Shown: positions 29,457 through 38,718 of the stretch, piece by piece
Numbering within the stretch: position 1 is the first letter of the stretch
Layout of the letters: each line of letters opens with the position of its first letter
From: Streptomyces showdoensis
GTDB taxonomy: Bacteria; Actinomycetota; Actinomycetes; Streptomycetales; Streptomycetaceae
Length of the DNA: 64,000 nt
NCBI RefSeq assembly: GCF_039535475.1
Contig: NZ_BAAAXG010000026.1
Span: 2,418,001-2,482,000, forward strand
Direction: 5' to 3'
Position numbers and translations under genes: made by a program
The notes under the pieces: model-generated
Databases searched by the model: none
What the model was told of the DNA's origin: nothing
What the model saw: only the letters and a program-made list of their open reading frames with translations

Positions 29457-29927
29457 ATGGCCGTGAAGGACCGGGACCGGTTCTCTACCGCGACCCGGAT
29501 CAGGCTGCTCGGCGAGCAGACCGCCGCCCGTGTCTACCGCTCCCAGACCCGCCGTCAGGCCCGCCGCTCCCGGCTCACCGGCCGCGCGGCCTTCCTCGCC
29601 CTGGTGGTCTGCTCGCTCGTGGTGGCGCTCGCCTACCCGATGCGGCAGTACGTCTCCCAGCAGGGCGAGATCGCCGACCAGCAGCGCAAGTCGGCCGAGG
29701 CGGCCCAGCGGGTCGAGGAACTGCGGGACGAGAAGGCCCGCCTCCAGGACCCCGCCTACGTGCGCCGACTGGCCCGCGAGCACCTGCACTACGTGATGCC
29801 CGGCGAGACCGGCTTCACCGTGAACGACCCGGACGCGGAGCACCGGCCCCGCACCGACCAGGGCGCGACGGACCGCCCCTGGTACGACAACCTGTGGGAC
29901 GGCGTGGACAACGCCGACCGCCACTGA
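29457..29927 (+). CDS. divIC: Septum formation initiator (DivIC/FtsB-like)
   Basis: 156 residues, type II membrane protein. A basic cytoplasmic N-terminus is followed by one membrane helix (AAFLALVVCSLVVALAYPMR), a coiled coil (GEIADQQRKSAEAAQRVEEL) and the family end motif LQDPAYVRRLAREHLHYVMP. DivIC works with FtsL and FtsQ in the divisome, and in Streptomyces it supports sporulation septation. ATG with GGGGAGG upstream. It leads a short operon with DUF501 and ppx. Confidence 0.92.
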   Translation: MAVKDRDRFSTATRIRLLGEQTAARVYRSQTRRQARRSRLTGRAAFLALVVCSLVVALAYPMRQYVSQQGEIADQQRKSAEAAQRVEELRDEKARLQDPAYVRRLAREHLHYVMPGETGFTVNDPDAEHRPRTDQGATDRPWYDNLWDGVDNADRH

Positions 29928-29944
29928 CCAACCCAGGATCCATG

Positions 29945-30568
29945 ATGGAAACGCCCCCTCCGCAGACCGCACGCACCGAGCCGACCGACGCGGACGTCGC
30001 CGCGTTCGAGGCCCAGCTCGGCCGGCCGCCCCGCGGCCTGCGTGCCATCGCGCACCGCTGCCCGTGCGGCAACCCGGACGTCGTCGAGACCGCGCCCCGG
30101 CTCCCCGACGGCACGCCGTTCCCGACCACGTACTACCTGACCTGCCCCCGGGCGGCCTCGGCCATCGGCACCCTGGAGGCCAACGGGGTCATGAAGGAGA
30201 TGCAGGCCCGGCTCGCCACCGACCCGGAGCTCGCCGACGCCTACCGGGCCGCGCACGAGGACTACCTCGCGCGCCGCGACGCCATCGAGGTCCTGGAGGG
30301 CTTCCCGAGCGCCGGCGGCATGCCGGACCGGGTCAAGTGCCTGCACGTGCTCGTCGGCCACTCGCTGGTCGCCGGCCCGGGCGTGAACCCCTTCGGCGAC
30401 GAGGCCCTCGCCATGCTGCCCGAGTGGTGGGCGAAGGGCCCGTGCGTGGCGCCGTGCGCGACGCCGGAGGGTTCCGAGGAGTCCAAGGAGGAGGACGGCC
30501 GGACGGGGGAGCGGTCCGAGGACGGCCCCGTCGCCACCCAGCCTGCCGACGGGGAGGGGGCCGCGTGA
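29945..30568 (+). CDS. DUF501-domain protein
   Basis: 207 residues. DUF501 core: FEAQLGRPPRGLRAIAHRCP and CGNPDVVETAPRLPDGTPFP, then TYYLTCPRAASAIGTLEANG, KCLHVLVGHSLVAGPGVNPF and GPCVAPC. Several Cys/His residues suggest a metal or Fe-S site, but the function is unknown. An acidic Ser/Glu-rich tail follows. AGGA is six bases before the ATG at 29945; an ATG one codon earlier is also possible. It is always found between divIC and ppx in actinobacteria, and the stop overlaps ppx. Confidence 0.9.
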   Translation: METPPPQTARTEPTDADVAAFEAQLGRPPRGLRAIAHRCPCGNPDVVETAPRLPDGTPFPTTYYLTCPRAASAIGTLEANGVMKEMQARLATDPELADAYRAAHEDYLARRDAIEVLEGFPSAGGMPDRVKCLHVLVGHSLVAGPGVNPFGDEALAMLPEWWAKGPCVAPCATPEGSEESKEEDGRTGERSEDGPVATQPADGEGAA

Positions 30569-31485
30569 CCCGGGTCGCCGGAATCGACTGCGGCACCAAC
30601 TCCATCCGCCTCCTGGTCGCCGACGTGCACCCGGAGACGGGCGAGCTGATCGAGCTCGACCGCCGGATGACGATCGTCCGGCTCGGCCAGGGCGTCGACC
30701 GGACCGGGCGGCTCGCCCCCGAGGCCCTGGAGCGGACCTTCGCGGCCTGCCGGGAGTACGCGGCCGTCATCGAGGAGTTCGGGGTCGGCACCGACCGGCT
30801 GCGCTTCGTCGCCACCTCCGCCTCCCGCGACGCCGAGAACCGCGCCGACTTCGTGAACGGGGTCGTCGGGATCCTGGGCGTCGAGCCCGAGGTCATCACC
30901 GGCGACCAGGAGGCCGAGTTCTCCTTCACCGGCGCCACCGGCGAGCTGCGCGGCGACGACCGGCGCCTGGTGGTGGACATCGGCGGCGGCTCCACCGAGT
31001 TCGTCGTCGGCAACCGGCACGTCGAGGCGGCCCGCTCGGTCGACATCGGCTGCGTACGCCTGACCGAGCGGCACGTGCGGCACGACCCGCCGGCCGCGGA
31101 GGAGATCGCCGCGATCCGCGCCGACGTGCGGGCCGCGCTGGACCTGGCCGCCGAGGCCGTGCCGATCGGCGAGGCCGAGACCCTGGTCGGACTGGCCGGC
31201 TCGGTCACCACCGTCGCCGCCATCGCGCTCGGGCTCCCGGAGTACGACTCCACGAAGATCCACCACGCGCGGATCTCCCGCGCCCAGGTCGACGAGGTGG
31301 TGGCCCGGCTGCTCGCCTCCACCCACGACGAGCGGGCCGCGATCCCGGTGATCCACCCCGGCCGGGTCGACGTGATCATCGCCGGCGCCCTGGTCCTCGC
31401 CGAGATCATGGAGCGCACCGGCGCCGCCGAGGTGGTCGTCAGCGAGCACGACATTCTCGATGGGATCGCGCTATCCGTCGCATAG
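30565..31485 (+). CDS. ppx: Exopolyphosphatase / pppGpp phosphohydrolase family
   Basis: 306 residues of the ASKHA fold. P-loop-like VAGIDCGTNSIRLLVADV; second phosphate motif VVDIGGGSTEFVVGN; FVATSASRDAENRADF; and GLAGSVTTVAAIALGLPEYD. It is a short actinobacterial-type Ppx without the C-terminal HD domain of E. coli Ppx. It should hydrolyse polyphosphate or pppGpp, linking to stringent-response control. GTG start overlapping the DUF501 stop (GTGA). Confidence 0.93.
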   Translation: MTRVAGIDCGTNSIRLLVADVHPETGELIELDRRMTIVRLGQGVDRTGRLAPEALERTFAACREYAAVIEEFGVGTDRLRFVATSASRDAENRADFVNGVVGILGVEPEVITGDQEAEFSFTGATGELRGDDRRLVVDIGGGSTEFVVGNRHVEAARSVDIGCVRLTERHVRHDPPAAEEIAAIRADVRAALDLAAEAVPIGEAETLVGLAGSVTTVAAIALGLPEYDSTKIHHARISRAQVDEVVARLLASTHDERAAIPVIHPGRVDVIIAGALVLAEIMERTGAAEVVVSEHDILDGIALSVA

Positions 31486-31540
31486 CGGGCGCCTATGAGG
31501 CCTGACGGGGGCCCCTGGACGACGTGCCGTCGGAAAAGTT

Positions 31541-31556
31541 CGTGAAGTTCTTCACA
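31541..31556. promoter_or_regulatory. Rex-like palindrome upstream of ndh
   Basis: CGTGAAGTTCTTCACA fits the Rex operator pattern TGTGAAnnnnTTCACA except for the first base. Rex senses NADH/NAD+ and controls ndh in Streptomyces. It lies 310 bp from ndh and before the ppx terminator, so it may instead be a transcript hairpin. Confidence 0.4.
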
Positions 31557-31814
31557 AGAGAAAGGGCCCTGATGGCGCCCGAGGAGGGCCTTTGGTCCCT
31601 CCGAGGGGGTTCTCGGGGCCCTTTCGCAGGCGTGGAGGCCACTTCGCTCGATGTTTCCATCGTGTGAACGCACCCCATGGTTCCGCGTTGCGTAAGGCTC
31701 TCCGGACCAGTTCACAGGGGGTGAACAACGTCCACGGGCACCCCCTGGTTCCTTTGCTGGACCATGACCTGGGTCACGTGGGCGGCGGAGTGTAGCAGAG
31801 CACCCCGACAAGCT

Positions 31815-31830
31815 TGTGAAGGGGCGCACG
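31815..31830. promoter_or_regulatory. Degenerate Rex-type site near the ndh start
   Basis: TGTGAAGGGGCGCACG keeps the left half TGTGAA and the CAC of the right half. It is well placed, about 35 bp before the ndh start codon. Confidence 0.3.
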
Positions 31831-31865
31831 AGCAACCCCCCTGGCAGGGGTGGATACTCGGATGC

Positions 31866-33251
31866 ATGAGCACCACGGAGCGTCCCAGGATCCTCGTAGT
31901 AGGCGGCGGGTACGTAGGCCTGTACGCAGCTCGGCGCATCCTCAAGAAGATGCGCTACGCGGAGGCGACCGTCACGGTCGTCGACCCGCGGTCGTACATG
32001 ACCTACCAGCCCTTCCTCCCCGAAGCCGCCGCCGGCAGCATCTCGCCGCGCCACGTCGTCGTCCCGCTGCGACGCGTCGTGCGCGGAGCGGAGGTGCTCA
32101 CCGGCCGGGTCACCACCATCGACCAGGACCGCAAGGTCGCCACGATCGCGCCGCTCGTCGGCGAGGCGTACGAGCTGCCTTTCGACTACCTGGTCATCGC
32201 GATGGGTGCCGTCTCCCGCACCTTCCCGATCCCCGGCCTCGCCGAGCAGGGCATCGGCATGAAGGGCATCGAGGAGGCCATCGGCCTGCGCAACCACGTC
32301 CTCGAGCAGCTCGACAAGGCCGACTCGACGACCGATGAGGAGGTCCGCCGCAAGGCGCTGACCTTCGTCTTCGTGGGCGGCGGCTTCGCCGGCGCGGAGA
32401 CCATCGGCGAGGTCGAGGACATGGCCCGCGACGCGGCGAAGTACTACCAGAACGTGAAGCGCGAGGACATGCGCTTCATCCTGGTCGACGCCGCCGACAA
32501 GATCCTTCCCGAGGTCGGCCCGAAGCTCGGCCAGTACGGCAAGGAGCACCTCGAGGGCCGCGGCATCGAGATCTACCTCCAGACCTCGATGGACTCCTGC
32601 GTCGACGGCCACGTCGTGCTGAAGAACGGCCTCGAGGTCGACTCCAACACGATCGTGTGGACCGCCGGTGTGAAGCCGAACCCGGCGCTCTCCCGCTTCG
32701 GTCTGCCGCTCGGCCCCCGCGGCCACGTGGACTGCAACGAGAAGCTCCAGGTCAACGGTCTGGACTACGTGTGGGCCGCGGGCGACAACGCCCAGGTCCC
32801 GGACCTGGCCGCGATCAAGGCCGGCGTCCCGGCCGAGCGCGCCTGGTGCCCGCCGAACGCCCAGCACGCCCTGCGCCAGGCCAAGGTCCTCGGCGACAAC
32901 GTGGTGGCCGGCATGCGCGGCTTCCCGCAGAAGGAGTACGCGCACTCCAACAAGGGCGCCGTCGCGGGTCTCGGCCTGCACAAGGGCGTCGCGATGATCG
33001 TCATGGGCAAGATGAAGATCAAGCTCAAGGGCCGTCTGGCCTGGTACATGCACCGTGGCTACCACGGCATGGCCATGCCGACCTGGAACCGCAAGATCCG
33101 TGTCTTCGCCGACTGGACCCTCGCGATGTTCCTGAAGCGCGAGGTCGTCTCCCTGGGTGCCATGGAGACCCCGCGCGAGGAGTTCTACGAGGCGGCCAAG
33201 CCCGCCCCGGCGCCGGCCGCCCCGGTGCAGGAGAAGGCCAAGGCCTCGTAA
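31866..33251 (+). CDS. ndh: Type II NADH dehydrogenase (NDH-2)
   Basis: 461 residues. FAD-binding RILVVGGGYVGLYAARRILK; YMTYQPFLPEAAAGSISPRH; the NADH-binding FVFVGGGFAGAETIGEVEDM; TIVWTAGVKPNP; VWAAGDNAQVPDL; and the quinone-site-like C-terminal amphipathic part (GRLAWYMHRGYHGMAMPTWN). It is a peripheral membrane enzyme that passes electrons from NADH to menaquinone without pumping protons. The C-terminus is a Pro/Ala/Lys tail. ATG start; Rex-like motifs upstream. Confidence 0.93.
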   Translation: MSTTERPRILVVGGGYVGLYAARRILKKMRYAEATVTVVDPRSYMTYQPFLPEAAAGSISPRHVVVPLRRVVRGAEVLTGRVTTIDQDRKVATIAPLVGEAYELPFDYLVIAMGAVSRTFPIPGLAEQGIGMKGIEEAIGLRNHVLEQLDKADSTTDEEVRRKALTFVFVGGGFAGAETIGEVEDMARDAAKYYQNVKREDMRFILVDAADKILPEVGPKLGQYGKEHLEGRGIEIYLQTSMDSCVDGHVVLKNGLEVDSNTIVWTAGVKPNPALSRFGLPLGPRGHVDCNEKLQVNGLDYVWAAGDNAQVPDLAAIKAGVPAERAWCPPNAQHALRQAKVLGDNVVAGMRGFPQKEYAHSNKGAVAGLGLHKGVAMIVMGKMKIKLKGRLAWYMHRGYHGMAMPTWNRKIRVFADWTLAMFLKREVVSLGAMETPREEFYEAAKPAPAPAAPVQEKAKAS

Positions 33252-33273
33252 CCTCCCCCGAGCAAGACCCCGA

Positions 33274-33322
33274 AAGGGCCGTCCGCCATCCGTGGTGCGG
33301 ACGGCCCTTTCGCGTGTTTTTC
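33274..33322 (+). terminator. Terminator of ndh
   Basis: AAAGGGCCGTCCGC pairs perfectly with GCGGACGGCCCTTT (14 bp), followed by CGCGTGTTTTT. Confidence 0.9.
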
Positions 33323-33419
33323 CGGACGCGTTGCCTTCGGGCGGGACTGGAACGGCCACCGACGGTGTTCCCTTGGTGACAAGCATTTCTGGGGCACGAG
33401 ATCACGGAGGTGTTTCATC

Positions 33420-34760
33420 ATGGCCGACGCCGCGTCGCGGCTGACCGCCCTCGCCGAGGAGCTGCTGGGAGTTCCGCTCCCCGTGCGGCTGCGAGCCTGG
33501 GACGGCAGCGAAGCAGGCCCCGCGAACGGCCCGGTGCTGATCATCCGCGACCGCCGCGCCCTGCGCCGGCTGCTGTGGAAGCCGGGGGAGCTCGGGCTCG
33601 CCCGGGCCTGGGTGGCGGGGGAGATCGACGTCGAAGGGGACCTCTACACGGTCCTCGACCGGCTCGCGGGCTTCCTGTGGGAGCGCGGCGAGGAGTCGCG
33701 CGGCCTGCTGGAGACGGTGCGCGACCCGAGGGTGCGGGCCGCCGCGGCGGCGCTGCTGAGGCTGGCCGGCCCCTTCCCGCCGCCGAAGCCCCCGCTGGAG
33801 GAGATGCGCGGCCGCAGCGGCGCGCGGCACACCCGGCGCCGGGACAAGCAGGCGATCAGCCACCACTACGACGTGGGCAACGAGTTCTACGCGATAGTGC
33901 TGGGTCCTTCGATGGTCTACTCGTGCGCCTACTGGACCGAGCAGGGGTCCCTGGAGGACGCCCAGCGGGACAAGCTGGACCTGATCGCGCGCAAGCTCGG
34001 CCTGAAGGAGGGCGACCGGCTGCTGGACGTCGGCTGCGGCTGGGGCTCGATGGCGATCCACGCGGCCCGTGAGTACGGCGCCCGGGTCGTCGGCGTCACC
34101 CTCTCCCGCGAGCAGGCCGCGTTCGCGCGCAAGCGGATCGCGGAGGAGGGGCTGACCGACCGGATCGAGATCCGGGTGCAGGACTACCGGGACGTCGAGG
34201 ACGGCCCGTTCGACGCGATCTCCTCGATCGGCATGGCCGAGCACGTGGGCACGGTGAAGTACCGGGAGTACGCGGACGCGCTGTACGGGCTCCTGAAGCC
34301 CGGCGGGCGGCTGCTGAACCACCAGATCTCGCGCCGCCCGGAGCCGGACGAGGAGGCCTACGAGGTGGACGCGTTCATCGACGCGTACGTCTTCCCGGAC
34401 GGCGAACTGGCGCCGATGGGGCGCACCCTGACGACCCTGGAGGACGCGGGCTTCGAGGTGCGGGACGTGGAGGCGATCCGCGAGCACTACGCGCTGACCC
34501 TGCGCCGCTGGGTGGCCAACCTGGAGGGCGACTGGGACCGGGCGGTGCGGCTGACCTCGCCGGGGAGGGCGCGGATCTGGCGGCTGTACATGGCGGCCTC
34601 GGCGGTCTCCTTCGAGCGCAACCGCATCGGAGTGAACCAGTTCCTGGCGGTGCGGACACCGGGTTCGGGCGCCTCGGGCGTGGCGCTGCGGCCGAGGGTG
34701 TGGAGCGAGTCCGGGGAGTCCCTGGAGCCCGAGGAGTCCCAGGAGCCCCAAGGGCGCTGA
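33420..34760 (+). CDS. cfa: Cyclopropane-fatty-acyl-phospholipid synthase family
   Basis: 446 residues. A helical N-terminal lipid-binding part, then QAISHHYDVGNEFYAIVLGP, the SAM motif LLDVGCGWGSMAIHAAREYG, SSIGMAEHVGTVKYREYADA, and the conserved ALTLRRWVANLEGDWDRAVR. The family adds a methylene from SAM to unsaturated acyl chains in membrane lipids. The C-terminus ends in an acidic Glu/Ser/Pro repeat (ESGESLEPEESQEPQGR) not typical of Cfa. ATG with GGAGG upstream; flanked by terminators, so monocistronic. Confidence 0.92.
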   Translation: MADAASRLTALAEELLGVPLPVRLRAWDGSEAGPANGPVLIIRDRRALRRLLWKPGELGLARAWVAGEIDVEGDLYTVLDRLAGFLWERGEESRGLLETVRDPRVRAAAAALLRLAGPFPPPKPPLEEMRGRSGARHTRRRDKQAISHHYDVGNEFYAIVLGPSMVYSCAYWTEQGSLEDAQRDKLDLIARKLGLKEGDRLLDVGCGWGSMAIHAAREYGARVVGVTLSREQAAFARKRIAEEGLTDRIEIRVQDYRDVEDGPFDAISSIGMAEHVGTVKYREYADALYGLLKPGGRLLNHQISRRPEPDEEAYEVDAFIDAYVFPDGELAPMGRTLTTLEDAGFEVRDVEAIREHYALTLRRWVANLEGDWDRAVRLTSPGRARIWRLYMAASAVSFERNRIGVNQFLAVRTPGSGASGVALRPRVWSESGESLEPEESQEPQGR

Positions 34761-34788
34761 TACGTTCGGACCTTCGGGTTCCGGAAGG

Positions 34789-34816
34789 CGGGGTGCCGGT
34801 GTGGACCGGCACCCCG
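34789..34816 (+). terminator. Terminator of cfa
   Basis: CGGGGTGCCGGT - 4 nt - ACCGGCACCCCG, a perfect 12-bp stem followed by TTCCTTCC. Confidence 0.8.
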
Positions 34817-34872
34817 TTCCTTCCGTGTCCTGATTGTCATGCATATGCCGCTTTCGCGCTTCAGGGGGAACC

Positions 34873-36075
34873 TTGCGTCGTCCCGCCCGTCTGGCACTCG
34901 CCCTGGCCGCCGCCGTCGGCCTCCTCGCGGCCTCCCCGGCCCCGGCCGGCGCCGAGCCCGCCGCCGTCACCACCACGGCCACCTTCAACGACCCGTCCGG
35001 TGACGCCGCCGCCCAGGACCGGGTCCGCGACCACATCATCGACCTCATCGGCCGGACCCCCGCGGGCGCCACCATCACCGCCGGGCTCTACACCTTCACC
35101 GACGACACCGTCACCGACGCCCTCGGCGCCGCCAAGACCCGCGGGGTGAACGTCCGGGTCGTCGTCGACCACACTTCCGTCACCATGACCGGCGGCGAGT
35201 ACCCCCGGCTCGTCGCGCGCCTCGGCACCGACCGCGCCCAGGGCTCCTGGGTCTTCGCCTGCCCCGCCGGACGCGGCTGCATCGGCTCCCGCCAACTGCC
35301 CGGCGACCCCGACGGCGCCATCAACCACAACAAGTTCTGGCTGTTCTCGAACACCGGCGGCGCGAACGACGTCGTCGTGCAGACCTCCGCCAACATGACC
35401 GGGGTCCAGCGCACCGACCTCTTCAACAACGCCGTCACCATCGTCGACACCGGTCTCTACGGCATCTACCAGGACTACTTCGCCGACCTGCTCGCCCACG
35501 GCACCTCCGCGACCGGGCTCAGCCACTACTACAAGACCCCGGCGAGCGGCCCGTACAAGGCGTACTTCTTCCCGCGCAAGGAGGCCGCCGGCACCACGTA
35601 CGACAACGACGCCTCCACCGACACCGTCAAGCTGATCCTCGACAACGTCGGCTGCGCCGGGGGGACGCAGATCCGGATGGCCGCCAACCTCTTCACCCGT
35701 GACGAGGTCGCCACCAAGCTGGTCGCCCTGAAGAACGCCGGCTGCTCCGTGACCCTCGCCCACGACGGAGCCCCCGGCTCCATGGGCACCACGGTCGAGT
35801 CGATCGTCTCGGGCAAGCTCACCCAGCGCGTCCAGTGCTACGAGGACCGCGGCGCCGGCGTCGCGAAGGCGGGGCTGCACTCCAAGTACCTGCTCGTCGA
35901 GGGGACGTACGACGGCGTGGCCGGCCGGAAGCTGGTGTGGACCGGCAGCCACAACTACACCTACCCGGCGCTGCGGGCCAACGACGAGACGCTGCTGAAG
36001 ATCGACGACCCGGCGCTCTACGCCCAGTTCAAGGCCAACCACCAGTACCTGATGACCTACTGCGCGGGCAGCTGA
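34873..36075 (+). CDS. Secreted phospholipase D-like protein with variant HKD motifs
   Basis: 400 residues. Signal peptide RRPARLALALAAAVGLLAAS then PAPAGAEP. Two PLD-like halves: HNKFWLFSNTGG (about residue 156) and HSKYLLVEGTYDG (about 336). Family HKD is HxKxxxxD; here the D position is Ser in the first and Glu in the second, though both His-Lys pairs are intact. It may be a phosphodiesterase with altered chemistry or a Streptomyces subfamily. The TTG at 34873 has AGGGGGAA upstream; an ATG 13 codons earlier would spoil the signal peptide. Confidence 0.82.
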   Translation: MRRPARLALALAAAVGLLAASPAPAGAEPAAVTTTATFNDPSGDAAAQDRVRDHIIDLIGRTPAGATITAGLYTFTDDTVTDALGAAKTRGVNVRVVVDHTSVTMTGGEYPRLVARLGTDRAQGSWVFACPAGRGCIGSRQLPGDPDGAINHNKFWLFSNTGGANDVVVQTSANMTGVQRTDLFNNAVTIVDTGLYGIYQDYFADLLAHGTSATGLSHYYKTPASGPYKAYFFPRKEAAGTTYDNDASTDTVKLILDNVGCAGGTQIRMAANLFTRDEVATKLVALKNAGCSVTLAHDGAPGSMGTTVESIVSGKLTQRVQCYEDRGAGVAKAGLHSKYLLVEGTYDGVAGRKLVWTGSHNYTYPALRANDETLLKIDDPALYAQFKANHQYLMTYCAGS

Positions 36076-36076
36076 C

Positions 36077-36132
36077 CCGTACGCCGAAGGGCCGGGCTCC
36101 CCGGCGGGAACCCGGCCCTTCGGCGCGTACGG
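36077..36132. terminator. Bidirectional terminator between convergent genes
   Basis: CCGTACGCCGAAGGGCCGGG pairs with the matching CCCGGCCCTTCGGCGCGTACGG, about 20 bp with one small bulge. It serves the PLD-like gene and the ABC permease gene. Confidence 0.85.
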
Positions 36133-36135
36133 GTG

Positions 36136-38664
36136 CTACTCGGCCTTGATCGCGGCCAGCATGTTCAGCTTCGCCGCGCTGCGGGCCGGCCACAGCGAGG
36201 CCAGCACGCCGACCAGTCCGGCCAGCAGCAGGAAGATCCCGATCCGGCCCCACGGCAGCACCAGCGCGTAGTCCGGCAGGGTGCTCTTGAGCGTCTCGCC
36301 GATCGCCCAGCCGAGGAACGAGCCGAGGCCGATGCCGACCACCGCGCCGAACAGCGAGATGACCACGGCCTCCAGGCGCACCATCCGCTTCACCCGGCGC
36401 CGGTCGAGGCCGATCGCCCGCAGCATGCCGATCTCCTGCTGGCGCTCGAAGACCGACATGGCCAGCGTGTTGACGACGCCGAGCACCGCGATGATCAGGG
36501 CCATCGCCAGCAGGCCGTACATGATGTTCAGCATCATGTTGATGACGCCGCCGAACGAGTCCCGGATGTCCTTCTGGTCCATGACCGTCATGGCCGGGTT
36601 GTCGCCCATCGCCTTCATCAGGGCCTTCTCGGCCGTGGCGGAGGCGCCGCCGTCCATCTTCACCAGGATCTGCGGGATGTACGGCTGGGGGTCGTGCGCG
36701 TTGAGGATCTCCGCGTCCAGGACCATGGGCGAGACGAACTCGCTGCCCTCGTAGACCGCGCCGACCGTCAGCGTGCCCTTCTTCTTGTCGGAGAACTCGA
36801 CCGGGAGGGTCGTGCCGACCTTCCAGCCCCGCTTCTCGGCGGTCTTGTCCTCGACGGCGACCTTGCCCTGGGCGAGCGAGCCCAGCGAGCCGTCGACCAC
36901 CTTCAGGTTGAGGACCTTCTCGATGTCGCCCGGGGTGACGCCGGAGACGGACCTGAAGTCGCCCTTCACCTGGAGGTAGCCGGCCTGCTGCGGCGAGACG
37001 GCGGCCAGGCCCGGGGTCGTGCGCACGGCGTCCAGCGCGGCCTGGTTGAGGCCGGCGCCGCTCGCCATGGTGATCATGTAGTCGGCCTTGACCTGGTCGG
37101 TCGTCATCCGGTCCACGGCCGAGCCGACCGTGGCGCCGAGCACCGACAGACCGGTGACCAGAGTGAGGCCGATGGCGAGCGCGGAGGCCGTGGCGCCGGT
37201 GCGGCGCGGGTTGCGGACCGCGTTCTGACCGGCCAGCGAGCCGGCCACGCCGAAGGGCTTCAGGAACGGGCGGGCCAGCGCGATCACCGGGCGGGACAGC
37301 AGCGGGATCAGGATGATCACGCCGATGAGCGCGAGGAAGGCGCCGCCCGCGATCAGCATCCGGCCGTCGTCGCCGCCCGAACCGGCGCCGCCGATGATGG
37401 CGACCGCGCCCAGGGCGGTGACGATCGCGCCGATGGTGTTGCGCACGACCAGGGACTTGGTGGAGGCCACCGCGTGGACGCTGCTCATGGCGGCGACCGG
37501 CGGGATCTTCGCGGCGCGGCGGCCGGGCAGCCAGGCGGCCAGCATGGTGACCAGGACGCCGACGGCGAGCGCCGAGACCAGCGGGGTCGAGCCGATGACG
37601 AGGTCACCGGACGGGACCTTCAGGTCGAAGGCGCCCATCGCGGAGCGCAGCGTCGCGGCGAGCCCGATGCCGAGGAAGAAGCCGACCACGGAGGCGACCA
37701 GGCCGACCAGACCGGCCTCCGCGAGCACGGAGCGGGTGATCTGCTTGCGCGAGGCGCCGACGGCGCGCATCAGCGCGAGTTCCTTGGTGCGCTGGGCGAC
37801 CAGCATCGTGAAGGTGTTGGAGATCAGGAAGATGCCGACGAAGAGCGCGATGCCGGCGAAGCCGAGCAGCATCTTGTTGATCGCGGAGAGGCCCTCCTCG
37901 ATGTCCTTGGCCTGCTTCTCGGCGAGGGCCTGACCGGTCTGGGCGTCGGCGGTGTCGCCGACGACCTTCTTGACCTCGGCGAGGATCTTCGAGGAGTCCG
38001 CGCCGGGCTTGCCGGTGACGTTGACGTCCAGGAAGTGGCCGGGCTTGAGGTACAGCTTCTGCGCGGTGGCGGTGTCGAAGACGACGAGGCTGCCGCCGGC
38101 GCTCACGGCGCCGTCCTCGGTGGTGAAGACACCGGAGAGCGTGTACGTCTCGACCGGGCCGTTGGTGGCCACCCGGACCTGGTCGCCGACCTGGTAGCCG
38201 CCCTTGTCGGCGGTCTCCTTGTCGAGGGCGATCTGATCGTCCTTCACCGGGCCCGTGCCGCTGGTGAAGGCGTACGCCGGGTCCTTGCCGTCCTGGCCGG
38301 GGGCGAAGTTGGTGCCCTTGTTGGACCAGCCGACGCCGATCAGCTTGCCGCTCTTGTCCGGCACGCCGGCGAAGCCGTTGACCCGGCCGGTGGCCCCGGC
38401 GACCCCGTCGAGGGCGGCCAGCTTCTGCCGGGTCCGCTCGGAGATGCCCGGCGTCTGGTTCGGGTCCTGCTGGTTGGGGGCGGCGGTGACGGCGACGGCG
38501 ACGTCGTCATAGCTCTTGGCCGACTGGTTGCGGAAGGCCTGGGAGAGGGTGTCGGTGAAGACCAGGGTGCCGGAGACGAAGGCCACGCCGAGCATGACGG
38601 CGAGGACGGTCATCAGCAGCCTGGCCTTGTGCGCGAGCACATTGCGCAGGGCGGTACGGAACAT
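36136..38664 (-). CDS. ABC transporter permease, MacB/FtsX type
   Basis: 842 residues. An N-terminal helix (LLMTVLAVMLGVAFVSGTLV), a large extracytoplasmic MacB-like domain, then FtsX three-helix units near 265-400 and again near 720-835, with an extra pair around 410-480. The C-terminal FtsX unit has LAMSVFERQQEIGMLRAIGL. This is the pattern of a duplicated FtsX permease. With the ATPase 54 bp upstream it forms an exporter or a mechanotransmission complex for lipids, peptides or lipoproteins; the substrate is unknown. Confidence 0.93.
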   Translation of the reverse strand: MFRTALRNVLAHKARLLMTVLAVMLGVAFVSGTLVFTDTLSQAFRNQSAKSYDDVAVAVTAAPNQQDPNQTPGISERTRQKLAALDGVAGATGRVNGFAGVPDKSGKLIGVGWSNKGTNFAPGQDGKDPAYAFTSGTGPVKDDQIALDKETADKGGYQVGDQVRVATNGPVETYTLSGVFTTEDGAVSAGGSLVVFDTATAQKLYLKPGHFLDVNVTGKPGADSSKILAEVKKVVGDTADAQTGQALAEKQAKDIEEGLSAINKMLLGFAGIALFVGIFLISNTFTMLVAQRTKELALMRAVGASRKQITRSVLAEAGLVGLVASVVGFFLGIGLAATLRSAMGAFDLKVPSGDLVIGSTPLVSALAVGVLVTMLAAWLPGRRAAKIPPVAAMSSVHAVASTKSLVVRNTIGAIVTALGAVAIIGGAGSGGDDGRMLIAGGAFLALIGVIILIPLLSRPVIALARPFLKPFGVAGSLAGQNAVRNPRRTGATASALAIGLTLVTGLSVLGATVGSAVDRMTTDQVKADYMITMASGAGLNQAALDAVRTTPGLAAVSPQQAGYLQVKGDFRSVSGVTPGDIEKVLNLKVVDGSLGSLAQGKVAVEDKTAEKRGWKVGTTLPVEFSDKKKGTLTVGAVYEGSEFVSPMVLDAEILNAHDPQPYIPQILVKMDGGASATAEKALMKAMGDNPAMTVMDQKDIRDSFGGVINMMLNIMYGLLAMALIIAVLGVVNTLAMSVFERQQEIGMLRAIGLDRRRVKRMVRLEAVVISLFGAVVGIGLGSFLGWAIGETLKSTLPDYALVLPWGRIGIFLLLAGLVGVLASLWPARSAAKLNMLAAIKAE

Positions 38665-38718
38665 GGAGGTGGTCCTGAACGGAAGCAGGGGCGGAGGACG
38701 GGGTGCGGCGGGGCCGCG

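Larger units (their letters stand above)
31486..31865 (+). other. ppx-ndh intergenic region, 380 bp
   Basis: No gene is seen. It contains a ppx terminator at 31561-31624 (outer stem AAAGGGCCC/GGGCCCTTT, inner GGAGGG/CCCTCC) and several TGTGAA/TTCACA-type motifs: CGTGAAGTTCTTCACA at 31541-31556, TGTGAACG at 31663, GTTCAC-5-GTGAAC at 31710-31726 and TGTGAAGGGGCGCACG at 31815-31830. Confidence 0.6.

Noticed and set aside
31541..31556. Firm assignment of the palindrome as a Rex operator
   Set aside because: It lies 310 bp from ndh, before a terminator, and could equally be an RNA hairpin, so it is kept only as a possible site.
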